From the NCBI GenBank assembly GCA_009739215.1, contig VSJF01000010.1, positions 248,001-312,000 of the forward strand: a DNA stretch of 64,000 bases, given 5' to 3'. Within the stretch, counting starts at the first letter, position 1. Each line of letters opens with the position of its first letter. Under the pieces are notes generated by a model. It was given only the letters and a program-made list of their open reading frames with translations, made no database searches and was not told where the DNA came from. Origin of the DNA: Floccularia luteovirens. Taxonomy: Eukaryota > Basidiomycota > Agaricomycetes > Agaricales > Squamanitaceae. Below are positions 1 through 10,920 of this stretch, one piece after another. The translations under genes were made by a program, and so were the position numbers.

Positions 1-165
1 ATTTGATTTTCTATTGAATCCTGATATCCAAACATTAAACTTAGGGAAATACCTAAGACAATTGGTTGAGAACTTAGTTGATTGCTTGACTAAAATATTA
101 CTTGTTGCACAAAAATTCTCCCAATTCAGTCCTAAAGACACCAACATCCTAATCCATAGAAGAGT
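1..165 (+). pseudogene. Possible Ty1/copia RNase H C-terminal fragment
   Basis: The reading frame at the left edge contains ENLVDCLTKILLVAQKF, which resembles the copia RNase H tail (consensus like NxADxLTKxLxxxKF). It closes at a stop near 170. It is short and cut by the window edge, so the assignment is weak. Confidence 0.25.
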
Positions 166-557
166 CTGATGAGACTCATATCCACTTTAGTCTCCCAACA
201 GGAATATCAGCACTATACCAAGCTGCAGATATGGATATAATTCACATAAAATAAAATTGCTAGAGTAATCCAGGTTGAGACATAAAAAGCTCCCTAGTCA
301 TGAAAGTGATTTATGATATGGTCACATAAAACCTCCAGTTTAATTACTGGATTCAGGTTTCAGAGTCCATTGACAAGGGATTTACTAGTAAAACCACTCT
401 GGAAATAGGCAAAGAAATGGCATCCTGTCCTTTCCAGCCAACCTTGCTCATACTAAATGTTGACTCCCTGATAATATCACTAGGAGATGGATTTTGTATT
501 TACAATAAGCCTACTAGCTCAGGATGAGGAGTGAACAGACTTTGTACTCACAGCTCT

Positions 558-861
558 TGTTGAGCAGCCATATGTGCAAGACACAGTGAGAGAACTCAAA
601 GTCTTACCTTATGCTTACTTTGATCACACCTTAGGGTTAGTGTTACTACTATGACCTAGTGAATAGGACAAGGGATCTATTCGCATAAGAGTGTTCCTTA
701 TATACAGTTCTAGCTATATGTACATATTTACATATAAGGGTCTGTGTATAGGGCATGGGGCATATAGTGAGTGTAGTCATGTGACATATCATCTGACATA
801 TCATCTGACTCATCACCTGACTGAATTATGTAATCCATCATGTGATTGTGCTGTCGCAACA
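558..861 (-). repeat. Solo LTR, family A, copy A1
   Basis: This 304-bp unit has inverted ends TGTTG...CAACA and matches four other family A copies in the window. The sense strand is taken as minus because the TATATAAG-type box reads in that direction. No clear 5-bp target duplication is visible (GCTCT left, GCCTC right). Confidence 0.75.
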
Positions 862-1150
862 GCCTCTAAGCGCAATAATTAAAGCTTTGCATCATCGATA
901 TTTCCATCATTTGGTTCATACCATTTTTATGCAAATCTAAGTCATTAGTTCTTGATACATATAGAGAAATTCACACTACTCTATTTTGCTCGAATGAAAT
1001 GTTTACTGGATAAGATACTTACACCAAGGTTGAGGATGATAAGAAGAACGAAATGATGCAAGTGACTATGTCCAATAGTTACAACAAATGCATGACTCTA
1101 TCACCAGATATCTCAGCACTTCAAAGATGCTACTAAACTTCTAAGATATA
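862..1150 (+). pseudogene. Ty1/copia reverse transcriptase fragment, interrupted by LTR C1
   Basis: Just before LTR C1 a plus-strand frame reads SQHFKDATKLLRYM, matching the conserved copia segment with H, A and K/R-LLRYL at the end of the reverse transcriptase. Upstream frames are stopped. C1 inserted directly after LLRY. This is a decayed copy with no intact product. Confidence 0.35.
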
Positions 1151-1764
1151 TGTTACCAGTTTGGGGGTTATACATCATCGTTAACTGGTCTCATCATTTG
1201 GATGTCTGGGTTAGGGAATGTTGGTTGTTTGCCAGTCAGATTTCCCTGGCACGATAGTAGGTTACACTACTACACAGATTACAAACCACCTGTCGGAGTC
1301 TCTCTGAGGTCAGTTACAGAGGAGGGGACAGCCAGGCTGTTTCAGGCTATATAGTGTCATCCAGTGCCACTATATACAATGATCCTGCCATCCTAGACAG
1401 GGGAGAGAGAGTCACTTAGGTTGTTAATAAGGTAACTGAGTAATCAGCCTGTATTAGAGGGTACTCGAAACTAAGATTCAAGCTGAGGCTTGTCTGTAGT
1501 TTTAGTGCTACTTAAATACAAGTATGCTACTTCTAAATATAACCTATTGCACAATTGCTCAGTAAGCTATGAGTCAATGCAGGAGTCATACAAAAGTATC
1601 TACAAGTCATTTAGAAGCCTATACAAGTCACTATGAGTTAACAGAAGCAAAATACGAAGTCATATACAGAATGTGTATGGGAAAGTGATAAACGAGGTGG
1701 GAATGCATTGTGCATGCGTTCTAAAGTCCAGGGAGATAGCACGTATCTAGATAAGGTCATAACA
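1151..1764 (+). repeat. Solo LTR, family C, copy C1
   Basis: This 614-bp unit begins TGTTACC and ends CATAACA. It aligns over its length with C4 (12007-12617) and, in reverse, with C2 and C3. It is flanked by ATATA on the left and ATATG on the right, a near-perfect 5-bp target duplication inside a copia fragment. It is the least interrupted family C copy here and serves as the reference. Confidence 0.8.
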
Positions 1765-2942
1765 ATATGCTAGAAGAAATCAAAAGTTATGAATGTCAAG
1801 GATGCAAAGGAAGTAAATCTTTATGCAGCTGAATTACTATAAAGCATAAAAAAAATACTTGATAGATTATTAATGAGATCTTAACTCTCATAATCTAGTA
1901 CAAACTATGTCTGTCTTGTTACCTGCTGAGAGGTTGTTGACTATGACTTAATTTTCCAGACATTGGGTCTTCTCCTAGACTCATAAACAAGAAGTTAAGA
2001 GAATCAGAAAGTAAAGATCTATAAGACCTAGATTGAGATTGATGCTGATAATGTTACTCCATCTCCACCATCAGAGGTGTTAAATGGCTCACTTAATTGT
2101 TGAGATAAATCTCATCTCTCTAGACCATCCTTAAAAATCTTGAAATCAAGTCTTATTGGTAAAAGCTATATCCAATCTGGAAAGACTTTAAAAACAATAT
2201 AGCAAATCAGTGCTAAAGACTATAAACCAACAAGTTGAAATCTAGTCAATACTCGAGATAACATCCGATAATACTAGGGTCAAATCTAGCTGCAGATTTT
2301 AAGAAACATATCAAAAAACAAACTGGGCATTAGAGGTCCTATAATCCTTGTAAGCCCCATTTCAAATGTGTTTTAGTCCTTTCAATATGATGTTGCAATT
2401 GCTGCTCTTAGTGCATCTGCTGACAGAAATAAAAGTGTACCCCTGAAACTCTATGAGGATTGCCCAAAAGGTGTTGACATGCTTGAATTCTAGCTTGACT
2501 TTGTTCACAGAAATCACAAACTCATATTGAGATTTCCCATTCAGTGGATTAAGCTGATTAGATCACTTTCCTATTGTCTTATTTATCTTTTCTCTAAGAG
2601 TGAAGTGCCACTTACTACTCCCTGGACTATTGCACTACTGATTTGATCACACTTGCTTGATAAGACACAAAGCAGCTCTGCTTGAAGACACATTCGCAGG
2701 TTGCTGAAATACTTCGCATCTTGCTTGAAATACATTTGCAGACTTGGCTTGCATCCTTTTAACCCAGTCAGCACTACTGAAACATTCCAAATGCTTGTAT
2801 ATGCTCATCTTGCTGATTCAATTGCAGACTTGTAGCACTAAGCTTAGGTGATCTGGTTGCTGACTTAATACTTCATATTATCCACTTAGGACCTAAATGA
2901 TTCAAGCATTCTCATCACATAGTGTACTAAGTGAAGGAGTAG
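1765..2942 (+). mobile_element. Decayed interior of a plus-strand LTR retroelement
   Basis: There is no intact reading frame. The stretch lies between copia RT-like sequence and LTR A2. It ends in a purine-rich tract, ACTAAGTGAAGGAGTAG (about 2926-2942), immediately before the LTR, as expected of a polypurine primer site. A second, diverged copy of the same tract precedes LTR B1 on the other strand (3570-3588). I infer that this is the 3' interior of an element whose 3' LTR is A2. Confidence 0.45.
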
Positions 2943-3245
2943 TGTTGCAACAGCATGATCACATGATGGATTACATAATTCATCAGGTGATGAGTCAGAT
3001 GATATGTCAGATGATATGTCACATAACTACACTCACATATGCCCCATGCCCTATAGCATAGACCCTTATATATAAATATGTACATACAGCTAGAACTGTA
3101 TATAAGGACACTCTTATGCAGAATAGATCTCTTGTCCTATTCTATAGGTAGTAGTAGTAAGACTAACCATAAGGTGTGAACCAAGTAAGCACAAGGTAAG
3201 GCTTGAGTCTCTCCACTGTGTCATGCACTACATGGCTACTCAACA
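2943..3245 (+). repeat. LTR, family A, copy A2 (probable 3' LTR of plus-strand element)
   Basis: This 303-bp unit begins TGTTGCAACAGC and ends GCTACTCAACA. It has a TATATAAGG box about 160 bp in. It follows a polypurine tract directly, so it is read as the 3' LTR of the plus-strand element to its left. It abuts the broken end of LTR B1 with no target duplication. Confidence 0.7.
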
Positions 3246-3569
3246 AGGGGACTGTTCTTACCTTAGAGCTTACTTTGACTTAGAGACTTACAACTAGTAC
3301 TGACTACTACAAATATAATTTGACAAAGGACATAAGGTCTAGTAGCTCTACTTATATACATAATTGGTGTTTGTACACCTTTGTACAATGGTCTGTGCAA
3401 GTGTACACTAACATATCATGTGACTACATATAGAAGTTTGTAGAAGCTTATAGAATGTTTGTGAGTATCACATGCCATAGAGCATATGAGTGTGAGACAT
3501 GTCATCAGTCACATGCTCTATCACATGATCAATTATGTAATCAGTCATGCAATTGTTGCTGTCACAACA
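3246..3569 (-). repeat. LTR, family B, copy B1 (3' LTR of minus-strand copia, truncated)
   Basis: On the minus strand this starts TGTTGTGACAGC at 3569 and runs to 3246, where it joins LTR A2. Compared with copy B2 it lacks roughly the last 35 bp. A purine tract (ACTAAGTGAGGGGGTG) lies immediately upstream at 3570-3588. A TATATAAG box is present. It is the 3' LTR of the copia pol that follows. Confidence 0.7.
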
Positions 3570-3940
3570 CACCCCCTCACTTAGTACATAGTGTGAGTCT
3601 ATTGAAGGATGTCATTCTGGTATCTAAGTGGAACAGAGATAGCAACTAGAGAACAATCTCAATAGTGTGTCTCTAGTTAAATAGAGTAATAGTGCCAGAG
3701 AATTAGCATCATTTTTATAATCTATAATAGATCTACTATGTGCTTCTCACTCTTAGGAGGCATCAACCAAATTACTGCAAGTAAAACTCTAACTGTAGTT
3801 GGGTGTGATACTTATGAAAAAGAATGTTGGACAGAGATTTTGTTAATATATCTGCCAGGTTGTTTATGCCTTCAACAAAGAATACCTCACCTTTCTGTTC
3901 TCGATACACTCTCATATATAATAGTAACAGATATCAATAT

Positions 3941-4314
3941 TGTTGAGCAGCCATCTGTGCAGTGCATAGTAATAGAAACTCAAGTTCTTACTTTGTGCTT
4001 ACTTAATCACACTCTTAGGATTAGTATACTACTACTTATCCAGAAAGGACCATCTTTATTCTAATGAGAGTAATGTCCTTATATACAGTTCTATTGTATG
4101 TATCTATTTGCATATAATAGTCCATGCACTGTTCTACATAATCACATGTCTAACTCATAGAACCTCATAGAAGGTTGTAGAACATGCTTAGTCATATGGC
4201 ATGTGACATAGGGCATAGATGGATGTAGTCATGTGATACATCATGTGACATATCTTATGTGACTCATCATCTGACAAATTATGTAATCCATCATGTGATT
4301 GTGCTGTCACAACA
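3941..4314 (-). repeat. Solo LTR, family A, copy A3
   Basis: This 374-bp unit, TGTTGAGCAGCC...GTCACAACA on the plus strand, is flanked by a perfect 5-bp target duplication AATAT (3936-3940 and 4315-4319). It sits inside the RNase H domain of the copia element, whose protein reading resumes on the other side. Confidence 0.9.
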
Positions 4315-5700
4315 AATATGCTTTATGTGCTGTTTGGTGACAGGATTGGATGTGATGAAATTTGCACTCTAATTATCCATGTAGATTGGTACTAGTTTTA
4401 TGAAGGGTAAACCAATCTCATCAAAGACATTTTGCATCCACATGAGTTGGTGACAACAGTCAAAGCCTGCCATATATTCAGCCTCAGTGAAGCTTAGTGT
4501 TATAGTTTTTTGTCAACAGCTTTGCTATGTGATGATGCCTTTAGCTAGCATCATATAGAAACCTATATGGGACTTATGCGATATTTCATCTGATACTCAA
4601 TCAGAATTAGTGTAGGCATATAACCCTTCACCAGACTTGCCCACATAATTAATTGTGTAGTCCTGGGTACTGATCAGATATCTCATAATGTATTTTGCCT
4701 TTTCAACATGGTCAGATATTGAGTTTGCTGAAAAAGTTGATAACCTGATTACTGCATAGGCAATATCAGGTTGAGTTCCAATCATTAGGTATAGCAAACT
4801 CCCAATGATTTGTTGAAACTCTGTTCTCAGAGCTAGTATCAAGATTCCCTCATTAGGGATAGGCTTATAGCCAGCAGGGAGTGGTGTATTAGCTCTACAA
4901 GCATTCACCATGCTGAAGCATGCAAGAACCTTTTTAAGGTAAGCTACTTGGTCTATCTTGTAGGACTGACCACTTTACTCAATGCACATGCCAAGGAATT
5001 CCTTGACATCTCCCAGATCATGACATTCCCATTTTCTTATGAATTCCTTTTTGAGCTTGTTAACTAGAGTAGGATTAGACTCTGTCTAGATTGCATCATC
5101 AACATAGACTACCACAATCATGATATCTTGTCAGTCTTTTGACTAATAAACAAAAATTCCTGCATCACTCTAAGTTCTTTAGAAGCCAAGCTCTTCCATA
5201 CTTGTTACTAATTCTCTCCACCATGCTAGAGCAGCTTGTTTAAGGCCATATATTGTTCTTTGTAGGCAGATGACTTTCTTTTCTTGTCCTTTGATAACAA
5301 AGCCTTCAGGTTAGACCATATAGATCTCTTCTTCAAGTTTGTCATACAGAAAGGCACTCTTGACATCCAGGCTTATGATAGCCCAATTCTTCAACACTGC
5401 TAGTGTGAGAAGAATGCACATAGTTTCAAATCTTACAACTGGCAAGAAGATCTCTTCAAAGTCTAGCCCTTCTACTTGTGAGAAACCTTTGGCAACTAGT
5501 CATGCTTTCTTGCAACTATTGGACTTGGTCATAAACACCCATCTGTTTTTAACTGCCCTTCAATCTTGGGGTAGATCTACAAGGCCAGACATTACATTGT
5601 GCTTACAAAGAGCCTCTATTTCTTTGTGGCAAGCAACATACCATGTATCCTTGGCAGCCTTGGGTAGGCACACTATATCATGAAATTGAGTTGGAGTATC

Positions 5701-6441
5701 TGTTGTGACAGCAACAATCACATGACTGATTACATAATTGATCATGTGATGGAGCATGTGACTGATGACGTACCTCACACTCATATGCTCTATAGCACAT
5801 GATCTTTATGAACATTCTATAACCTTCTATAAGGTTCTATATGTAGTCACATGTGTTGAGCAGCCATGTGTGTAAGACACAGTGGAGGAACTCAAAGTCT
5901 TACCTTGTGCTTACTTTGATCACATCTTACGGTTAGTGTTACTACTACTACCTATAGAATAGGACTAGGGATCTATTCTGCATAAGAGTGTCCTTATATA
6001 CAGTTCTAGCTGTATGTACATATTTGTGTAAGGGTCCGTGCTATGTCCGTCATAGTCACATGTCTACTTCATAGAACCTTGTAGAAGGTTATAGAACATG
6101 TTTAGTCATATTGCACGTGATGCATAGGGCATAGGGCATATGTGAGTGTAGTCATGTGACACATCATGTGACATATCATCTGACTTATCACCTGATGAAT
6201 TATGTAATCCATCATGTGATCGTGCTGATGCAACAACATGATATGTTAGTATATATGCACACAGACCATTACACAAAGGTGTACAAACACCAATTATGTA
6301 TATAAGTAGAGCTACTGGACCTTATGTCCTTTATTGAATTATATTTGTAGTAGTCAGTACTAGTTGTAAGTCTCTAAGTCAAAGTAAGCTCTAAGATAAG
6401 AACAGTCCCCTCTACTGTACAATACAGGGTGCTGCTCAACA
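5701..6441 (+). repeat. Solo LTR, family B, copy B2, itself interrupted by A4
   Basis: Its ends are TGTTGTGACAGC and GCTGCTCAACA. With A4 removed it is about 354 bp. The flanks are GTATC and ATATC, a 4-of-5 target duplication. It interrupts the copia pol between the linker (ending ASAVDDI) and the RT start (TPTQFHD). It belongs to the same family as the host element's own LTR, B1. Confidence 0.85.
5854..6235 (-). repeat. Solo LTR, family A, copy A4, nested in B2
   Basis: This 382-bp family A unit has a perfect 5-bp duplication ACATG (5849-5853 and 6236-6240) and lies wholly inside LTR B2. The insertion order is therefore copia element, then B2, then A4. Confidence 0.9.
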
Positions 6442-8079
6442 ATATCATCCACAGCTGATGCACCTATGGCAAGAAAATAGGCTGTGAACTCTCCACCCCC
6501 TTCCTGTGCTAGTCTAGCAACATTAGGTTCATCTGATCTATTTTCCCTAGTGCTTACATCAGGGTGCATATTGTCAGATGGGCATAATTGCATAGAACTA
6601 GGTATGGAAACCTGTCGCAGCTATGTAACCCAATGTTGGTCCACATTATCTCACCAATACACTATGTTATCCTGATTCAGGAGTATATCCTGAGGGTTTG
6701 TATTCCCATAAGCATTGTCTTCTATGACATGTCTAGATATTTTTCTTTGTCTCTCTAAGCATTGCGGCAGTTCTTGTCTAGGAACAAACTGCCATTCAGG
6801 CATGCCTGTTCTTTGACAATACACATACTCAATATCATCAGCTGCACTCCTTAGTCTAGGTGACAGTGGAGGACAAGTATTAATATTCTCTGTTTGGAGA
6901 CACAGAGGGAGTTGGGGCTTTGTCAAGCTCTTTACTCCCATAGAAAGGAATGGGTGGTCTGTGAACAATCTGTTTGGGTTGTCTCCTTGGAGAGCTAGGG
7001 ACCTCATCAGAGTTTACAGGATACTCCAGGTAATGGTTATCTGGTCTAATAGACTCATTATCAACATTTGGTTCATAATGCGAGTTATGCTCAGAAGCAT
7101 CACTATTCTCATTGTCTGAGTTATCAGGACTTTGAGATGGGGAATCTTGTCCTAATTCAGTAACACCACAATTTTTCTGATCTGGACATTTTGGAAAGGA
7201 AAGCTCATCAAAGATAGCAGTAGCTGCCATAAAGATGCTATTGTTGTGTAGTCACATGAAGTGATAGCCCTTTACTCCTTCAGGATGTCTAATGAATACC
7301 ATTAGCTCTAATTTAGGAGTGAGTTTATTCACCTGTTTTTCTTTGGGGAGGTAGACATAGGCTGACATAGCCAAAAACTCTGAGATGATTGACTTCCAGT
7401 TTAATTTTATTTAAGGCTTCAAATGGAGTATGCCATTTAAGGCATGCCATAGGAGAACAATTGTAGACATGTACTGCTTGTTCCACACTAAATTCCCACT
7501 AGCTATCTGGTAAATAGGCATCATGTCGCATAGCTTCAGCTTTATTCATTATAGTGCAATTTAGACATTCTGCTCAACCATTCTGCTGTTGTTCATATGA
7601 TACTGATTTCTCAATAAGTACTCCCATTTCTTTTAGCAACACTTTAATCTGCTGGTATTCATCCCTTCCATCAAAGTGCCACTTTTTGATTTCAGTGTTG
7701 TGTTGCACTTTAATGAATGCAGTGAACTTTTTTATCATAGCCACCAAATTGAATTTATGGTGCAGATTCATAGTCCATACATGAGATGTAAAGTCATCAA
7801 GGAAGGTAATTATTATTATGACCTTATCTGGATATGCATTATCTCCCTGGACTTTAGAACACATGCGCAATGCATTTCCATCTCGTTTATTACTTTCTCA
7901 TATACGTTTTGTATATGACTTGCGCTTTACTTCTATTAACTCATAGTGACTTGTATAAGCTTCTAAATGACTTGTAGATACTTCTGTATGACTCCGCATT
8001 GACTCATAGCTTACTGAGCAATTGTGCAATAGGTTATAATTAGAAGTACATCAGCAAATCCTGGTTTTAGTCTGACTTG

Positions 8080-8365
8080 AGCCATAGTAAGCCATAGCAC
8101 CTGTAGTGATCCATAGTGACTCATAGTGATCTATAGATTTTGGCTATTTTCCATAGTGACCCATAGTGGCTCATAGATGTCAATCATTTTCATAGTAATC
8201 CATAGTAACCCATAGTAACCCATAGTATTCATAGTATTCCATAGTAATCCATAGTATCCATAGTATTCCATAGTGATCCATAGTATTCCATAGTAACTCA
8301 TAGTATTCCATAGTAACTTATAGTAGTCCATAGATATTAATTATTTCCATAGTATTCTATAGATG
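8080..8365 (+). repeat. Left subterminal array of CCATAGT units
   Basis: About twenty copies of CATAG, mostly as TCCATAGT or CCCATAGT at 8-20 bp spacing, lie in the left arm of the TIR element. The orientation is uniform. Such subterminal arrays often bind transposase in DNA elements; that role is inferred. Confidence 0.8.
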
Positions 8366-8739
8366 CTATATAAATTTATATAATAATGTATAGTAATCTG
8401 TAGTATTTTGACTTAGAGTACTATTCCGCTTTTTGGATTAGATAAGCAAAACAGCGGACTTGGACTTAGAAAGATTTTTTGGACTTAGAAAAAAAAAATT
8501 TTTTGAAGTTCAAATTTCGACTTCAGCAAAGTCACTGTGACCTGTGGCTGACTGTGGCATACTTCGAACTTCAACTTTTTTTTTTGCTTCGAAGTTTTCA
8601 ACCTTCATCTTGGTAAGTCATTCTTTCCTCCTTTTCTTTTACTGACATTCTTTTTCTAGATTCATTTCATTATCATATATCTCTGCCATATCTGCTCATT
8701 GTCAGGATTTAGGGATGGAAGGAGTTGAGGAGATGTGAT

Positions 8740-9248
8740 AGCTTGGGCATTTGGTATGTTTTGTGTCCGCTTTTTTCCTCTTTTTTTTATATGTTTTCAA
8801 CTTTCTCCCCTGTATGTCCGACTTTTTTCCTTCTTTTTTTATACATTTCCTCTCTTTCTAGTTATGTTTTCAATCCCCTTTCTCTTGTTTCATGTGTCCG
8901 ACTTTTTTCCTTGTTTTTTCATATGTTTTCAACTTTTTTCTTTCTTTCTATATATTTCCGACTTTTTTTTGCCTTTTTTGGTATGTTTTCAACCTTTCCC
9001 TTTTTTGTCATGTTTCTGACTTCTTCTGTCTTTTCAGTTATGTTTTCCGACTTGATATGTTTTTTTTCCAACTTGGTATGTTTTTTTTATGTTTTTTTTT
9101 CCGACTTTTTATGTTTTTTTCCATGTTTTTTTCCAACTTTTTTTATGTTTTTTTTTTCCAACTTTTATATGTTTTTTTTTTCGACTTTCTATGTTTTTTT
9201 TTCCCAACTTTTTATGTTTTTTTGTCCAACTTTTTTTGTCTTTTTTTA
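8740..9248 (+). repeat. Pyrimidine-rich minisatellite in the centre of the TIR element
   Basis: Degenerate units of the type TATG, T-run, CCRACTTTT repeat throughout; they are loose to the left and tight (about 20-25 bp) from 9055 to 9245. The strand is almost pure pyrimidine plus the TATG spacer. The open frames here (Phe/Ser/Cys-rich on plus, Lys-rich on minus) follow from composition and are not called as genes. Confidence 0.75.
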
Positions 9249-9354
9249 AATTTCTTCTATGTAGTATTATATAGTAGTATGTAGTAATTGTAGTAGTAAA
9301 AATAAAATGAATATAATAAAATGAATAATCCAATAAAGTATATATACTATTATA

Positions 9355-9692
9355 GCAGTGCTATGGAGTGCTCCATAGTGCTCTATAGTGCTACAGGAGT
9401 GCTATGGAGTGCTACAGGAGTGCTATAGAGTGCTCTAGAGTTAGGAACCCATGCTATGGGCACTATGGGCACTATGGCTTACTATGGATCACTATACAAA
9501 TATCTATGGAGCACTATGGAGTACTATAGAGCACTATATAGATGCCTATTCATTTATGGAGCACTACAGAGATACTTATATATCTATGGAGCACTATGGA
9601 GTGCTACTGGAGTGCTCTGGAGTTGGGAATCTATGCTATGGGCACTATGGGCACTATGGCACTATGGAGCACTCCATAGTACTCCATAGTTG
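9355..9692 (-). repeat. Right subterminal array of ACTATGG units
   Basis: About twenty copies of CTATGG or CTATAG lie in the right arm of the TIR element, mainly in inverse orientation to the left arm. A block containing GCTATGGGCACTATGGGCAC is duplicated about 180 bp apart (near 9452-9478 and 9633-9660). Confidence 0.75.
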
Positions 9693-9870
9693 ACTCAAGA
9701 TTTGCTGATGTAGCATACTTGTATTTAAGTAGTGCAAAACTACAGACAAGCCTCAGCTTGATCTTAGTTTCAAGTACCCTCTAATATAGGCAATTACTCT
9801 GTTACCATTGTAACATTCTAAGTGACTCTCCCTCTCTTGTCTAGGACAGCAAGATCATTGTATATAGCGG

Positions 9871-10920
9871 TGTGGGAAACCCCTACTACCTCGGAATGGA
9901 TATGGTAAGCCTGAGACATAGTCTAAGCCTAACGCGCATCAGAGAACTTCCCCAACCAATCACAACGCGAAGCACAACATTCAGTAATTCTTATGCAATC
10001 AACTACCCAAATTTCATATTGCGAAGCCCCAGACGCCATAAATGCCCCACTCAGGACACGCGCCCCCATTCTTAATTCCCGCAGTGCACTCTTCCAGATG
10101 CCACATAGCTTAATGAGGACCATGCAGCCCGCTGATGCCATCAACCATCAACTTTAGCTCACAAGCCCCTCGGCTGCCGCGTTTCCTAAATTTAGCCGGT
10201 AAAACCCCTGTATCAGCGCCATCACTTATCTGATCATTGGTCTTAATCGGGATTATCACGCGGATTTGCCTTTCGGACCAAGAAAACAGCACTCCTGCTA
10301 ATATTAGTGCACAGGATCACGACTACCTTGGTCACGTGTGATGCGAGCGCACAGCAACACTCAGCCTTGCTGTGTTTCCGCAAGGCAGACCAGATGGCCC
10401 TCCAGCATTGTTTAGCCTTTCTTTCTCTTTTGTGAGTTTCACAATTCTATAACCAGTATAGCGCATGTTCCTGGTGATGCCCCTTGCGATTTTTTTTACT
10501 GTTACCATTCATTAAATTTAGTACATTTCTCCGATTACTTAGTACTCTTTCCGCAACGCCCGTAGATATAAAAGATTGTAACTTAGATAGTGAAAGGAAG
10601 AAGTTTCTATGATCCCAATCAGTTAGCGTCTAAAATCTAAAAAACCACTCTCAACCTACATATCCCTCACGCACCAAGCGCACCCACACTCCGCAAGATA
10701 ATGCACTCGCACACATCTAACTGTGCTCCTCTAATGCGGACTTTGTCCGCATTCTTCCACACCTGCGCGCTACCACCGTGCACTCTGTCATTTAATCCAT
10801 AAGTCCACTCCTTAAATACAACCACCTAAGTTCTCAACAAGGAACTTTCTTCAGAATTAGCAGACGGATGCGCTGCTCCCCATTAGGCTTCTGAGCCTGC
10901 TCGCACTTATCTTTCCTTCA
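9871..10920. repeat. Solo LTR, family D (probable gypsy type), 1,050 bp
   Basis: It begins TGTGGGAAACCCC, ends CTTTCCTTCA (TG...CA), and is flanked by a 4-bp repeat GCGG (9867-9870 and 10921-10924). It interrupts LTR C2 at a position that is continuous in other C copies. It has no coding capacity. Its composition is richer in C than the AT-rich copia LTRs around it. The length and TG...CA ends fit a gypsy LTR; the family is inferred, not proven. Confidence 0.7.

Larger units (their letters stand above)
3570..7813 (-). mobile_element. Ty1/copia retrotransposon, 3' part of pol, broken and riddled with LTR insertions
   Basis: The minus-strand order from high to low coordinate is integrase, linker, reverse transcriptase, RNase H, polypurine tract, LTR B1, which is the Ty1/copia (not gypsy) domain order. 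The integrase core piece (7574-7810) contains FLDDFTSHVW and ends SYEQQQNG. An acidic linker lies at 6650-7230. RT starts with TPTQFHDIV and KEIEALCKHNVMSGLVDLP (5560-5700) and contains FQQIIGSLLYLMIGTQPD (4770-4850). RNase H ends with NNLADI (near 3870). The coding frame is cut by LTR B2/A4 at 5701-6441 and by A3 at 3941-4314, and has stops and frameshifts. The gag and protease end is missing and is replaced by LTR C2. Confidence 0.85.
8049..9710. mobile_element. Non-autonomous TIR DNA element with subterminal CATAG repeats
   Basis: The ends are perfect 12-bp inverted repeats, CATCAGCAAATC (8049-8060) and GATTTGCTGATG (9699-9710), flanked by TA on both sides (8047-8048 and 9711-9712). Three other family C LTRs show the uninterrupted site AGAAGTAGC, so the TA duplication is supported by paralogous empty sites. 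It is 1,662 bp long. There is no transposase-like frame: the long open frames inside are only T-rich low complexity. Left and right arms carry CCATAGT and ACTATGG arrays in mirror orientation. TA duplication suggests mobilisation by a Tc1/mariner-like transposase, but the tip sequence is not one I recognise. Confidence 0.8.

Noticed and set aside
558..3245. A1 and A2 as the two LTRs of one full element
   Set aside because: They are in opposite orientation and have different flanks, so they cannot be an LTR pair.
3738..4064. Plus-strand 108-residue frame
   Set aside because: It overlaps the reverse-strand copia RNase H tail and the edge of LTR A3 and has no features of its own.
8080..8365. 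Regular CATAG array considered as a CRISPR-like array
   Set aside because: Units are 5-8 bp with irregular spacers and lie inside a eukaryotic TIR element; there are no cas genes and the genome is fungal.
8725..9333. Long open frames (Phe/Ser-rich on plus, Lys-rich on minus)
   Set aside because: They are open only because the tract is almost pure pyrimidine on one strand; frames overlap in all phases and no protein signal is seen.
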